Assembly (NCBI GenBank): GCA_013203755.1
Contig: JABMPI010000081.1
Coordinates: 1 to 6,011 of the forward strand
Source of the DNA: Bacteroidota bacterium
GTDB lineage: Bacteria; Bacteroidota; Bacteroidia; Bacteroidales; Prolixibacteraceae
Direction of reading: 5' to 3'
DNA: 6,011 bases
In this document: positions 1-6,011 of the stretch, one piece after another
How positions within the stretch are numbered: the stretch's first letter is position 1
Layout: each line of letters starts with the position of its first letter
Translations under genes and position numbers: made by a program
The notes under the pieces: generated by a model
The model's database searches: none
What the model saw: the letters and a program-made list of their open reading frames with translations, nothing else
Told to the model about the DNA's origin: nothing

Positions 1-198
1 ATCCAGGTTGGAACACGACGTGCAGATTTTATAATTGAGGAATCGGTTATGGTTGAATTAAAAGCAATAATAAATTTGGAAGATGTGCATCTGGCGCAAG
101 GTTTAAACTATCTAACCGCTTACAATCTGGAGACTGGGTTGCTAATTAATTTTGGTTCAACCAGCCTTCAAACAAAAAGACTATTTAAAAAACACTAA
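1..198 (+). CDS. GxxExxY-family protein, C-terminal part (5' end outside window)
   Basis: Reading frame 1 is open from the first base to TAA at 196-198 and gives 65 residues of a gene that starts upstream. The segment contains GTRRADFIIEE, then VELKAI, then an AQGLNYL helix and a GLLINFGS strand, and ends LQTKRLFKKH. This matches the C-terminal part of GxxExxY proteins, small (roughly 120-130 aa) members of the PD-(D/E)XK nuclease-like superfamily that are frequent in Bacteroidota. The candidate active-site residues are visible as Asp9, Glu19 and Lys21 of the fragment (D-x9-E-x-K), with Gln33 in the following helix. The name-giving GxxExxY motif lies near the N terminus and is not in the window. 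The biological role of the family is not established. The gene ends 40 bp before the ABC ATPase, so read-through transcription is possible, but no functional link is evident. Recognition is by eye from motif order. Confidence 0.82.
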   Translation: MQVGTRRADFIIEESVMVELKAIINLEDVHLAQGLNYLTAYNLETGLLINFGSTSLQTKRLFKKH

Positions 199-215
199 TC
201 CTGATTATCCTGATT
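198..215. repeat. 9-bp perfect tandem duplication
   Basis: The nonamer ATCCTGATT occurs twice back to back (198-206 and 207-215), starting on the last base of the upstream stop codon and lying in the 40-bp gap before the ABC ATPase. It may be a simple slippage duplication or a pair of half-sites near the ATPase start. Nothing else supports an operator function. Confidence 0.5.
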
Positions 216-238
216 CTGACAACTTTATAATAAACAAT

Positions 239-904
239 ATGATTCAATTAAAAAACATCGACAAGTATTACGACGCAAAATTTCAGCGAACATTTGTATT
301 AAAAGGAGTAGACCTAAACATCGAACAAGGCGAATTTATTTCAATAATGGGACCCAGCGGCGCCGGAAAATCAACTTTGCTAAATATTATTGGTTTTTTG
401 GATGAGCCAAGCCAGGGAGAATATCTCTTTTTGGGTGACCATGCCAACAAGCTAAAGGAAAAGCAAAAAACGCAATACCACCGTAGTCATATCGGGTTTA
501 TTTTTCAGGCTTTTCATTTAATAGAAGAAATGAATGTTTACGAAAATATTGAAACGCCGCTGGTTTATCGGGGGGTAAAAAGCAAAGAGCGTAAAGCATT
601 GGTTGCCGACATGCTCGACCGTTTTAACATGGTTGCCAAAAAAGATTTGTTCCCAAGTCAGCTTTCAGGCGGGCAGCAACAATTGGTTGCCATTGCACGT
701 GCAATTGTGGGTAGCCCAAAACTTTTATTGGCCGACGAACCAACCGGAAACCTTCATTCCGAACAGGGCGAAATAATAATGAAACTTCTGAAAAAATTAA
801 ACGAAGAGGGAATGACTATTATTCAGGTAACACATTCCGAAGAAAATGCAAAATATGGAGACAGAACTATTACTTTGAAGGATGGATATGTAAAAGAAAA
901 ATAA
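239..904 (+). CDS. ABC transporter ATP-binding protein, MacB/LolD type
   Basis: This is a 221-residue cytoplasmic nucleotide-binding subunit that powers a MacB/FtsX-type permease, almost certainly one or both of those encoded downstream. All ABC motifs are present in order: aromatic A-loop region Tyr10-Tyr11, Walker A GPSGAGKST (38-46), Q-loop Gln90 in GFIFQAFHL, signature LSGGQQQ (142-148), Walker B LLLADE (162-167) with catalytic Glu167, and switch His199. The length fits stand-alone LolD/MacB-type ATPases. The frame is open further upstream, to a TTG at 152, but that stretch overlaps the end of the GxxExxY gene. ATG at 239 gives the canonical MIQLKNIDKYY N terminus, so it is chosen although no clear Shine-Dalgarno sequence precedes it. 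Two residues depart from the usual family pattern: Leu149 follows LSGGQQQ where Arg is typical, and the D-loop reads NLHS (171-174) instead of NLDS. I believe the His form recurs in Bacteroidota homologues, but that is unchecked. The substrate cannot be inferred. Confidence 0.95.
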   Translation: MIQLKNIDKYYDAKFQRTFVLKGVDLNIEQGEFISIMGPSGAGKSTLLNIIGFLDEPSQGEYLFLGDHANKLKEKQKTQYHRSHIGFIFQAFHLIEEMNVYENIETPLVYRGVKSKERKALVADMLDRFNMVAKKDLFPSQLSGGQQQLVAIARAIVGSPKLLLADEPTGNLHSEQGEIIMKLLKKLNEEGMTIIQVTHSEENAKYGDRTITLKDGYVKEK

Positions 905-937
905 ACTCTTCGAGAATCTTTGAGTGTCCTTTTTGCA

Positions 938-1005
938 ACTTTGTGTAATGTTTTTTTGGGTTGTTTCACAAAGAACTTCAAAGGGAAAATGGAGTTACAC
1001 AAAGT
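938..1005. repeat. Intergenic inverted repeat, 11-bp arms with 46-bp loop
   Basis: ACTTTGTGTAA at 938-948 is perfectly complementary to TTACACAAAGT at 995-1005, between the ATPase and the first permease. Further CTTTG/CAAAG words lie around and inside it (918-922, 968-972, 979-983), so the spacer is rich in CTTTGTG-like units in both orientations. No T-tract follows the right arm, which argues against a Rho-independent terminator. The pattern resembles short palindromic repeats dispersed between genes in Bacteroidota. It could also pair in the mRNA and affect expression of the permease whose start lies 28 bp downstream. The inverted repeat is seen directly; its repeat-family status is inferred. 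Confidence 0.6.
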
Positions 1006-1033
1006 AATATTCAACTAAAAAAAAGAAATATTG

Positions 1034-3433
1034 ATGTTGCGATTTCACTTAAAAATGATAAAACGAAGTTTCTTAAAAGACAAGAAATTTCTATTCAATA
1101 ATATTCTAGGATTAGCATTGGCTTTTACTACCATTTTGTTTATTTATTCGTGGATAAGCTACGAAAAGAGTTTCGATAAGCAATACGAAAATTCGTCGCA
1201 AATTTACAGATTTACTGTTGAGTTTGCCAACGGTTCAAACAACATGCACTTTGCACGTACAAACCGTAGTTTTATAAAAGAATTTACAGGTTTTTTTCCA
1301 GAAGTAGAAGAGATGGTTCGGCTGGCTCCTGGCAGAAATAGTTCCATAAAAATTAACGAAAACAGGTTTTATAGTCAGGGCGTTTTTAGCACCGACTCCA
1401 ATTTTTTCGATGTTTTTAATGTTGAATTGATTCAAGGAAATTCCGATGAAGTTCTCGATGCTCCCAAATGCGCAGTAATCAATCAATCGATTGCCAAAAA
1501 ATATTTTGGAAATGAAAACCCCATTGGCAAACAATTGGAATGGGCGCATCAGCAAGTATCCGATTTTCGCACTTTTACTGTAACAGGTGTTATGCCCGAC
1601 TTCCCATTAAACAGTCATTTCCATCCCGAAATATTGCTTTCTTTCGACGACCCAAATGTTTACACCGGGTGGTTTTATACCTATTTAATGCTGAAAAAAA
1701 ACACGCATCCGCAGTCTGTCAGTTCGAAATTTGCATCGTTTAAAGAGACGTATATTGAAAATAAACAAAGCCGAAAAAATGAAATTTTCCATTTGCAAAG
1801 CGTTCAGGATATTCATTTGCATTCACAAAAAGACAGAGAGATTGAACCCAACGGAGATGCACGTTCCATCACTATTTTGAATATTGTGGCACTTATACTT
1901 TTAGTTGTAATTGCGTTGAATTACATCAATTTCCAGATTGCCTCTGTTTTAGAGCGTAGTACCTATTTTAACATCAGCAAAACATTTGGAGCGAAAAGCA
2001 ATTCGTTTGTTATACAACTTGCTCTGGAAAGTTTAATTCTTGTTTTAATCTCATCGTTCATTTCTCTGGGAGTCTATTTTCTTGGTCTCCCGCTTTTGGC
2101 AAACTGGCTCAATATCGAAATGATTCTTTCACCCAAAACAACTTTATTCGTTTACTTTCTGGCACTTCTGTTTTTTGTTTTAATTGGTGTCGCCTGCAGT
2201 ATCTATCCGGTTTTTCTTTCAAAAATAAATGGAACAATTAATTCGCTTAAGGTTTTTCGTTCCGGCAAATCAACAACCACCGATTTTTCTGTACGCCGGG
2301 TTTTAGTTATTCTGCAATTTGTTGGCGGAATTGCATTGACAATAGCTACTACAGTAATCATCAAACAAAATCAATATCTGCTTTCTAACCGAATTGGCAA
2401 TGGGCAGGAAAACATTATCAATCTTATAAAACTTCCTCGCGTTGCCATAAACAATTACAAAGTTTTTAAAGATGAATTATTAAAGCACCCCGAAATTTGG
2501 GATGTTACGGCAAGTATGGAAGAACCTGCCGGCGAGGTGATGGATGCATTTACTTACGAACTGGAAGGGATGCCCGAAGAGGACAAAAACAAGACTATTT
2601 ACATACTTACCACCGATGACAATTTTAACCGGTTTTACGAAAATGAGATTCTGGCAGGCGAGGATTTCCTGGAGGAAGGGAATAACGAAACAAAATACAT
2701 GATTAACGAGGCTGCGTTAAAGTTGTTGGGGTACAAGAATCCGCATGATATTATTGGTAAACGGATAAAATATAACATACCTGTGCCAGAACAGTTTTTT
2801 AAAGAAGGTATTATCTCAGGGGTAATTAACGATTTTCATATTACATCGATGCAAAGTAACGAAAAGCCAATGTTGCTTTACAATCAGCCGTTTTTTAATT
2901 ATTGTATTGGAATAAAATACAATCCAACGCAAGTCGGCGAAGCACTGGCAACACTCGAAAAAGTCTGGACAGAGGTTAATCCCGACTTTGCATTACAACA
3001 TCATTTTATCGACGATTTGTATTTTGAATTGTACGAAAACCAAATTCGCCAAAGTAGATTTTTAACCTTACTTGCCATTGTTGTCCTTTTTATTTCGAGC
3101 CTCGGTTTATTCAGTATTGCAGTTTACAACATTCGCAAACGCACCAAAGAAATTGGTGTAAGAAAAGTAAATGGCGCAAAAACGGGAGAGGTAATAATTC
3201 TTCTCAACCAGACTTTTATAAAATGGGTAGCTGTTTCGTTTGTAATTGCTGCACCAATAACCTGGTTTGCCATGAATAAATGGCTCGAAAATTTTGCCTA
3301 CAAAACAACAATAAGTTGGTGGATATTTGCCGGAGCCGGAGTATTTGTATTAGTAATTGCTTTAATTACCGTCTCGTTGCAATCGTTTAAAGCAGCGAGG
3401 AAGAATCCGGTGGAGGCGTTGAGGTATGAGTAA
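1034..3433 (+). CDS. ABC transporter permease, tandem FtsX/MacB-type, 8 TM
   Basis: This 799-residue inner-membrane protein is the permease partner of the upstream ATPase. Hydrophobicity read by eye gives TM1 at about 20-42, a first periplasmic MacB-type domain (about 45-275), TM2-TM4 at about 279-302, 326-353 and 371-395, then TM5 at about 422-444, a second periplasmic domain (about 448-670), and TM6-TM8 at about 676-699, 728-748 and 759-784. It is thus two MacB/FtsX units fused head to tail. The C-terminal half carries the cytoplasmic coupling motif KRTKEIGVRKVNGA (702-715) and the tail KNPVEALRYE. The N-terminal half has only a degenerate version (ERSTYFNISKTFGA, 307-320). ATG at 1034 is preferred to the adjacent TTG at 1031 because MLRFHLK fits the family N terminus; the spacer is A-rich with no clear ribosome-binding site. 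The family exports or extracts substrates by mechanotransmission, but the cargo here is unknown. The protein is a paralogue of the permease starting at 3662. Confidence 0.93.
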   Translation: MLRFHLKMIKRSFLKDKKFLFNNILGLALAFTTILFIYSWISYEKSFDKQYENSSQIYRFTVEFANGSNNMHFARTNRSFIKEFTGFFPEVEEMVRLAPGRNSSIKINENRFYSQGVFSTDSNFFDVFNVELIQGNSDEVLDAPKCAVINQSIAKKYFGNENPIGKQLEWAHQQVSDFRTFTVTGVMPDFPLNSHFHPEILLSFDDPNVYTGWFYTYLMLKKNTHPQSVSSKFASFKETYIENKQSRKNEIFHLQSVQDIHLHSQKDREIEPNGDARSITILNIVALILLVVIALNYINFQIASVLERSTYFNISKTFGAKSNSFVIQLALESLILVLISSFISLGVYFLGLPLLANWLNIEMILSPKTTLFVYFLALLFFVLIGVACSIYPVFLSKINGTINSLKVFRSGKSTTTDFSVRRVLVILQFVGGIALTIATTVIIKQNQYLLSNRIGNGQENIINLIKLPRVAINNYKVFKDELLKHPEIWDVTASMEEPAGEVMDAFTYELEGMPEEDKNKTIYILTTDDNFNRFYENEILAGEDFLEEGNNETKYMINEAALKLLGYKNPHDIIGKRIKYNIPVPEQFFKEGIISGVINDFHITSMQSNEKPMLLYNQPFFNYCIGIKYNPTQVGEALATLEKVWTEVNPDFALQHHFIDDLYFELYENQIRQSRFLTLLAIVVLFISSLGLFSIAVYNIRKRTKEIGVRKVNGAKTGEVIILLNQTFIKWVAVSFVIAAPITWFAMNKWLENFAYKTTISWWIFAGAGVFVLVIALITVSLQSFKAARKNPVEALRYE

Positions 3434-3545
3434 GTCTTGAACTATGATTAAAATGATTGACATGAAAACTATGATTTAGGAAAAAAAAGGATTGTGCTAT
3501 AAAATCATAGTCCATCAAAAGATCAGATAAATCAAAGTTCGGGAC
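3434..3545. repeat. Palindromic intergenic element with ATGATT units (probably dispersed)
   Basis: The element starts at the base after the first permease's stop codon. The outer arms 3434-3449 and 3530-3545 can pair at 15 of 16 positions in RNA (13 Watson-Crick, 2 G-U, one A-A mismatch). Nested inside is a perfect 10-bp pair, ACTATGATTT at 3468-3477 with AAATCATAGT at 3502-3511. The left side contains three ATGATT units (3444, 3453, 3471), and AACTATGATT occurs twice exactly (3440-3449 and 3467-3476), so alternative foldings are possible. It resembles the GTCTGAACTATGATT...AATCAAAGTTCAGAC-type palindromes that I recall from intergenic regions of many Bacteroidota. No U-tract follows, so it is not a standard terminator, although it could act as a 3'-end stabiliser or attenuator between the two permease genes. 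It has no coding potential. Confidence 0.7.
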
Positions 3546-3661
3546 TATTGATAAAAAGATAAAATCTTTTAAAATTGGTGTAACAAAAAGGAAGTTACAA
3601 AGTCTTTCAAATAAATTAATCACACTCAATTATTCCTGCAAACTAAATCTAAAATCCGAAA
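3546..3661 (+). other. AT-rich leader before second permease, with two small hairpins
   Basis: This is the non-coding stretch between the palindromic element and the second permease start. It holds a 7-bp perfect hairpin (AAAAGAT at 3554-3560 with ATCTTTT at 3564-3570, loop AAA). It also holds a 6-bp one (TGTAAC at 3579-3584 with GTTACA at 3594-3599), whose loop contains AAGGAA. The hairpins are weak and AT-rich. I find no good match to the Bacteroidota -33/-7 promoter pattern (TTG, then TAnnTTTG) and no Shine-Dalgarno sequence next to the ATG. The second permease is therefore either cotranscribed with the first or driven by a promoter I cannot recognise. Confidence 0.3.
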
Positions 3662-6011
3662 ATGTTACGTAAAAATTTAAAAGTAGGATGGAGAAATATC
3701 TGGAAAAACAAACTCTCCTCTTTAATAAATATTGGCGGAATTTCAATTGGGCTTGCGGTAACGGCATTAATACTTTTCTGGATAATTGACGAATTAAGTT
3801 TCGATAAATTTCATACAAACATCGACCAAATTTATTCTGTTTACGAACACCAGCAATACTCCGAGGGACAAGAGTTGTACACAGGCTGCACGCCATTTCC
3901 GCTGAGTAACTTTTTAAAAACAACATTTCCCGAAATAAACAAGGCTACTACTTTTTACACCTTCGACAAATATCCTATAAAATATAACGATAAAGTTTTT
4001 GAAGAAGGTCCTTTCATTTTTACCGACAACGATTTCTTAGAAATATTCTCATTCAAAATAATAGAAGGTGATAAAGATGCATTAACCGCTCCCGACAATA
4101 TAGTTATAACAAGAAGGATTGCCCAAACTCTTTTTGGTGATGAACATCCCATTGGAAAAATTGTAAAATTTAATTCTGAGCAAGCCTACACGGTGGGAGC
4201 AATAATCGAAAGTCCAGGCAAAAATTCAAGCCTTAATTTTAATATTCTGGTAAACAAAAAGTATGTTGTTGACAATTTTGGCACAAATCCGGAAAGTTGG
4301 AATAACAACTGGCCCCGAACCTGTATTCTTGTTGCCGACGGCACCCAACATTCCGAATTGTACGAAAAATTAAGAAATACCTGTAAAGAGAACGGACAGG
4401 AAAACACAGATCTTTACCTTTTCCCTTTTGAAAAAGAACGCTTATATTCTTACTCAGGCGAAAACAACCGCATTTTATACATCTATCTTTTTATCACCAT
4501 CGGAATTATTATTATTCTAATTGCCTGCATCAATTTTGTGAATTATTCAACTGCCTGGGCAGAACAACGGCGACAGGAAGTAGGAATCAGAAAAACGCTG
4601 GGTGCCACAAAATCACTTCTTTCGGCTCAATTTCTTTATGAAAAAGGAATGATGATTTTTATTAGTGTGATAATCGCTGCTCTTTTAGTAATTATTCTAA
4701 TGCCACTTTTTGGGAGAATTTCAGACAAAGATCTTTCATTTTCACTCTTGCAAAATCGATATATATTGTTGCTTTTAGGAGGAATAGTATTAACTACATT
4801 ACTTTTATCCGTCGTTTATCCGGCCTTTTATATTTCAACATTTAATCCCGCTCAGGTTTTAAAAAAGCGATTAAAAAAGCAGACCGGAGTATTTAACTTC
4901 AGAGGTTTGCTGGTTGTATTTCAATTTACTTTGTCTATTGGACTGATTATTTACTCGATTGCCATTTCCAACCAATTAAAATTCGTAAACAATTACGATA
5001 TTGGATACAATCGCGATAACCTAATCTATCTCTCTTTAATGGGAGATGCAACTTCGAAACACGAAGTACTTGCAGCCGAAATTGAAAACCTGACCGGAGT
5101 TACAAGTCTGGCAAAAGCCGATAAATTGCCTTTCTATGGAGGTAATTCCTCCTTTGGTTTCGATTGGGAAGGAAAAGAACCCGAAAAAAAAGTACTTATA
5201 AATCAAATGCGTGTAAGTCCTAACTATTTCGAAACGTTGGGCATTCAACTTACTGAAGGAGAAACATTCTCACCCATATTTGATAAAGTTATAAATGTTG
5301 AAGAACAAAAACGGTTTGAAGTAGTATTAAATCAGGAAGCCATTCGAAGTATGGAAATGAAAAATCCGATTGGAAAATATTTTGGATTAGGTGAAATCCG
5401 TGCGGAAATTGTTGGCATTACCAATAATTTCAATTTTCAAACTCTAAAAATGGGTATGGAACCGATGTTGTTAACACCATTAATAGAAAACCCAAACGTA
5501 TTGATTATGCGAATAAACTCAGCTGAATTTATACAAACCATCGATGAAATTAAAAATATTTGGGCCGAAATAATTCCTCAAATGAATTGTGAAGTTGGTT
5601 TTTTCGATGATCGGCTGGAATCGATGTATAATTCCGAAACCAGAATTTCCGGGCTGTTTAAGTATTTTGCTTTTATTGCCATCTTTATTGCTTGTATCGG
5701 GTTGTTTGGCTTGTCGGTTTATGCTACCGAACGCCGAAAAAAAGAGATTGGCATTCGCAAAATTAATGGTTCTAAAGTTTCTGAAATACTCACTTTATTA
5801 AACAAAGCATTTGTAAAATGGGTAGTTGTATCTTTTGTAATTGCCTGTCCGGCTGCATGGTTTGTAATGCAAAAATGGCTTCAGAATTTCGCTTACAAAA
5901 CAGAATTAAGTTGGTGGATTTTTGCTTTAGCCGGTATATTAGCGATGGGAATTGCATTAATAACTGTTAGCTGGCAAAGTTGGCGGGCAGCAACCCGTAA
6001 TCCGGTGGAAG
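3662..6011 (+). CDS. ABC transporter permease, tandem FtsX/MacB-type, paralogue (3' end outside window)
   Basis: The frame is open from ATG at 3662 to the window edge: 783 codons plus one base, no stop. It starts MLRKNLKVGWRNIWKNKL, the usual N terminus of large Bacteroidota FtsX-type permeases. Predicted layout: TM1 about 20-42, periplasmic domain about 44-268, TM2-TM4 about 271-296, 329-350 and 366-391, TM5 about 415-437, second periplasmic domain about 440-662, and TM6-TM8 about 665-688, 717-737 and 749-771. Both coupling motifs are intact: EQRRQEVGIRKTLGA (301-315) and ERRKKEIGIRKINGS (690-704). The visible end, ATRNPVE, aligns with KNPVEALRYE of the first permease, so only about five residues are missing. 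Over the last 65 aligned residues the two proteins are identical at 45 positions by hand count; the N-terminal portions are clearly more divergent. It probably shares the upstream ATPase, as no second ATPase is visible. The cargo is unknown. Confidence 0.93.
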   Translation, partial: MLRKNLKVGWRNIWKNKLSSLINIGGISIGLAVTALILFWIIDELSFDKFHTNIDQIYSVYEHQQYSEGQELYTGCTPFPLSNFLKTTFPEINKATTFYTFDKYPIKYNDKVFEEGPFIFTDNDFLEIFSFKIIEGDKDALTAPDNIVITRRIAQTLFGDEHPIGKIVKFNSEQAYTVGAIIESPGKNSSLNFNILVNKKYVVDNFGTNPESWNNNWPRTCILVADGTQHSELYEKLRNTCKENGQENTDLYLFPFEKERLYSYSGENNRILYIYLFITIGIIIILIACINFVNYSTAWAEQRRQEVGIRKTLGATKSLLSAQFLYEKGMMIFISVIIAALLVIILMPLFGRISDKDLSFSLLQNRYILLLLGGIVLTTLLLSVVYPAFYISTFNPAQVLKKRLKKQTGVFNFRGLLVVFQFTLSIGLIIYSIAISNQLKFVNNYDIGYNRDNLIYLSLMGDATSKHEVLAAEIENLTGVTSLAKADKLPFYGGNSSFGFDWEGKEPEKKVLINQMRVSPNYFETLGIQLTEGETFSPIFDKVINVEEQKRFEVVLNQEAIRSMEMKNPIGKYFGLGEIRAEIVGITNNFNFQTLKMGMEPMLLTPLIENPNVLIMRINSAEFIQTIDEIKNIWAEIIPQMNCEVGFFDDRLESMYNSETRISGLFKYFAFIAIFIACIGLFGLSVYATERRKKEIGIRKINGSKVSEILTLLNKAFVKWVVVSFVIACPAAWFVMQKWLQNFAYKTELSWWIFALAGILAMGIALITVSWQSWRAATRNPVE

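Noticed and set aside
71..78. TAAATTTG, an exact match to the Bacteroidota -7 element TAnnTTTG
   Set aside because: It lies inside the GxxExxY coding region, about 160 bp before the ATPase start. The nearest TTG upstream (53-55) is only 15 bp away rather than about 19, so the match is likely chance.
226..231. TATAAT hexamer resembling a sigma-70 -10 box
   Set aside because: It is only 7 bp before the ATPase ATG, has no suitable -35 partner, and Bacteroidota use a different promoter consensus.
823..1014. Minus-strand open frame of 63 codons
   Set aside because: It is antisense to the end of the ATPase and crosses the inverted repeat. It has no recognisable domain and is a shadow frame.
1235..1743. 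Open frames on both strands inside the first permease (1235-1555 minus, 1540-1743 plus)
   Set aside because: They overlap the strongly supported permease frame and encode no family-like sequence.
3434..3570. Rho-independent terminator after the first permease
   Set aside because: Neither the large palindrome nor the 3554-3570 hairpin is followed by a proper U-tract, and the small stem is almost pure A/T.
3387..4407. Minus-strand open frames at 3387-3629, 3630-3926, 3955-4152 and 4186-4407
   Set aside because: They are antisense to the permeases or to the palindromic spacer, with no domain, start context or composition supporting real genes.
5036..5801. Open frames at 5036-5248 (minus) and 5589-5801 (plus)
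   Set aside because: Both lie within the second permease, whose frame is continuous to the window edge. The plus-strand frame is an out-of-register reading of the TM6 region.

Overview
The window looks like chromosomal DNA from a Bacteroidota bacterium, probably a Bacteroidia or Marinilabiliales-type lineage (inference). The grounds are its AT-rich composition, starts without clear Shine-Dalgarno sequences, a GxxExxY-family protein, and very large FtsX/MacB-type permeases ending in the NFAYKT..SWWIFA...NPVEALRYE-like tail that is common in that phylum. All recognised genes are on the + strand.

Layout: (1) positions 1-198 hold the 3' end of a GxxExxY-family gene (PD-(D/E)XK nuclease-like fold). 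(2) After a 40-bp gap comes a 221-residue ABC ATPase of the MacB/LolD type at 239-904. (3) A 129-bp spacer carries an 11-bp inverted repeat. (4) The first permease (799 aa, eight predicted membrane segments) occupies 1034-3433. (5) A 228-bp spacer begins right at its stop codon with a 112-bp palindromic element built on ATGATT units, which looks like a dispersed intergenic repeat. (6) A second, paralogous permease starts at 3662 and runs off the window at 6011 after 783 codons, probably only about five residues short of its end.

How the genes work together: the ATPase is the likely motor for one or both permeases. Each permease is a tandem fusion of two MacB/FtsX-type units (TM, periplasmic domain, three TMs, repeated). 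Each could therefore form a complete transmembrane pseudo-dimer on an ATPase homodimer, so one ATPase may serve two alternative permeases. Such systems act as mechanotransmitting exporters or lipoprotein/peptide extractors rather than classical channel transporters. The substrate cannot be read from the sequence, and no HlyD-type adaptor, TolC-type channel or regulator lies in the window.

I see no RNA gene, CRISPR array, insertion sequence or convincing promoter. The locus is a known type. The most interesting points are the two intergenic palindromes, non-consensus residues in the ATPase, and a degenerate coupling motif in one half of the first permease.
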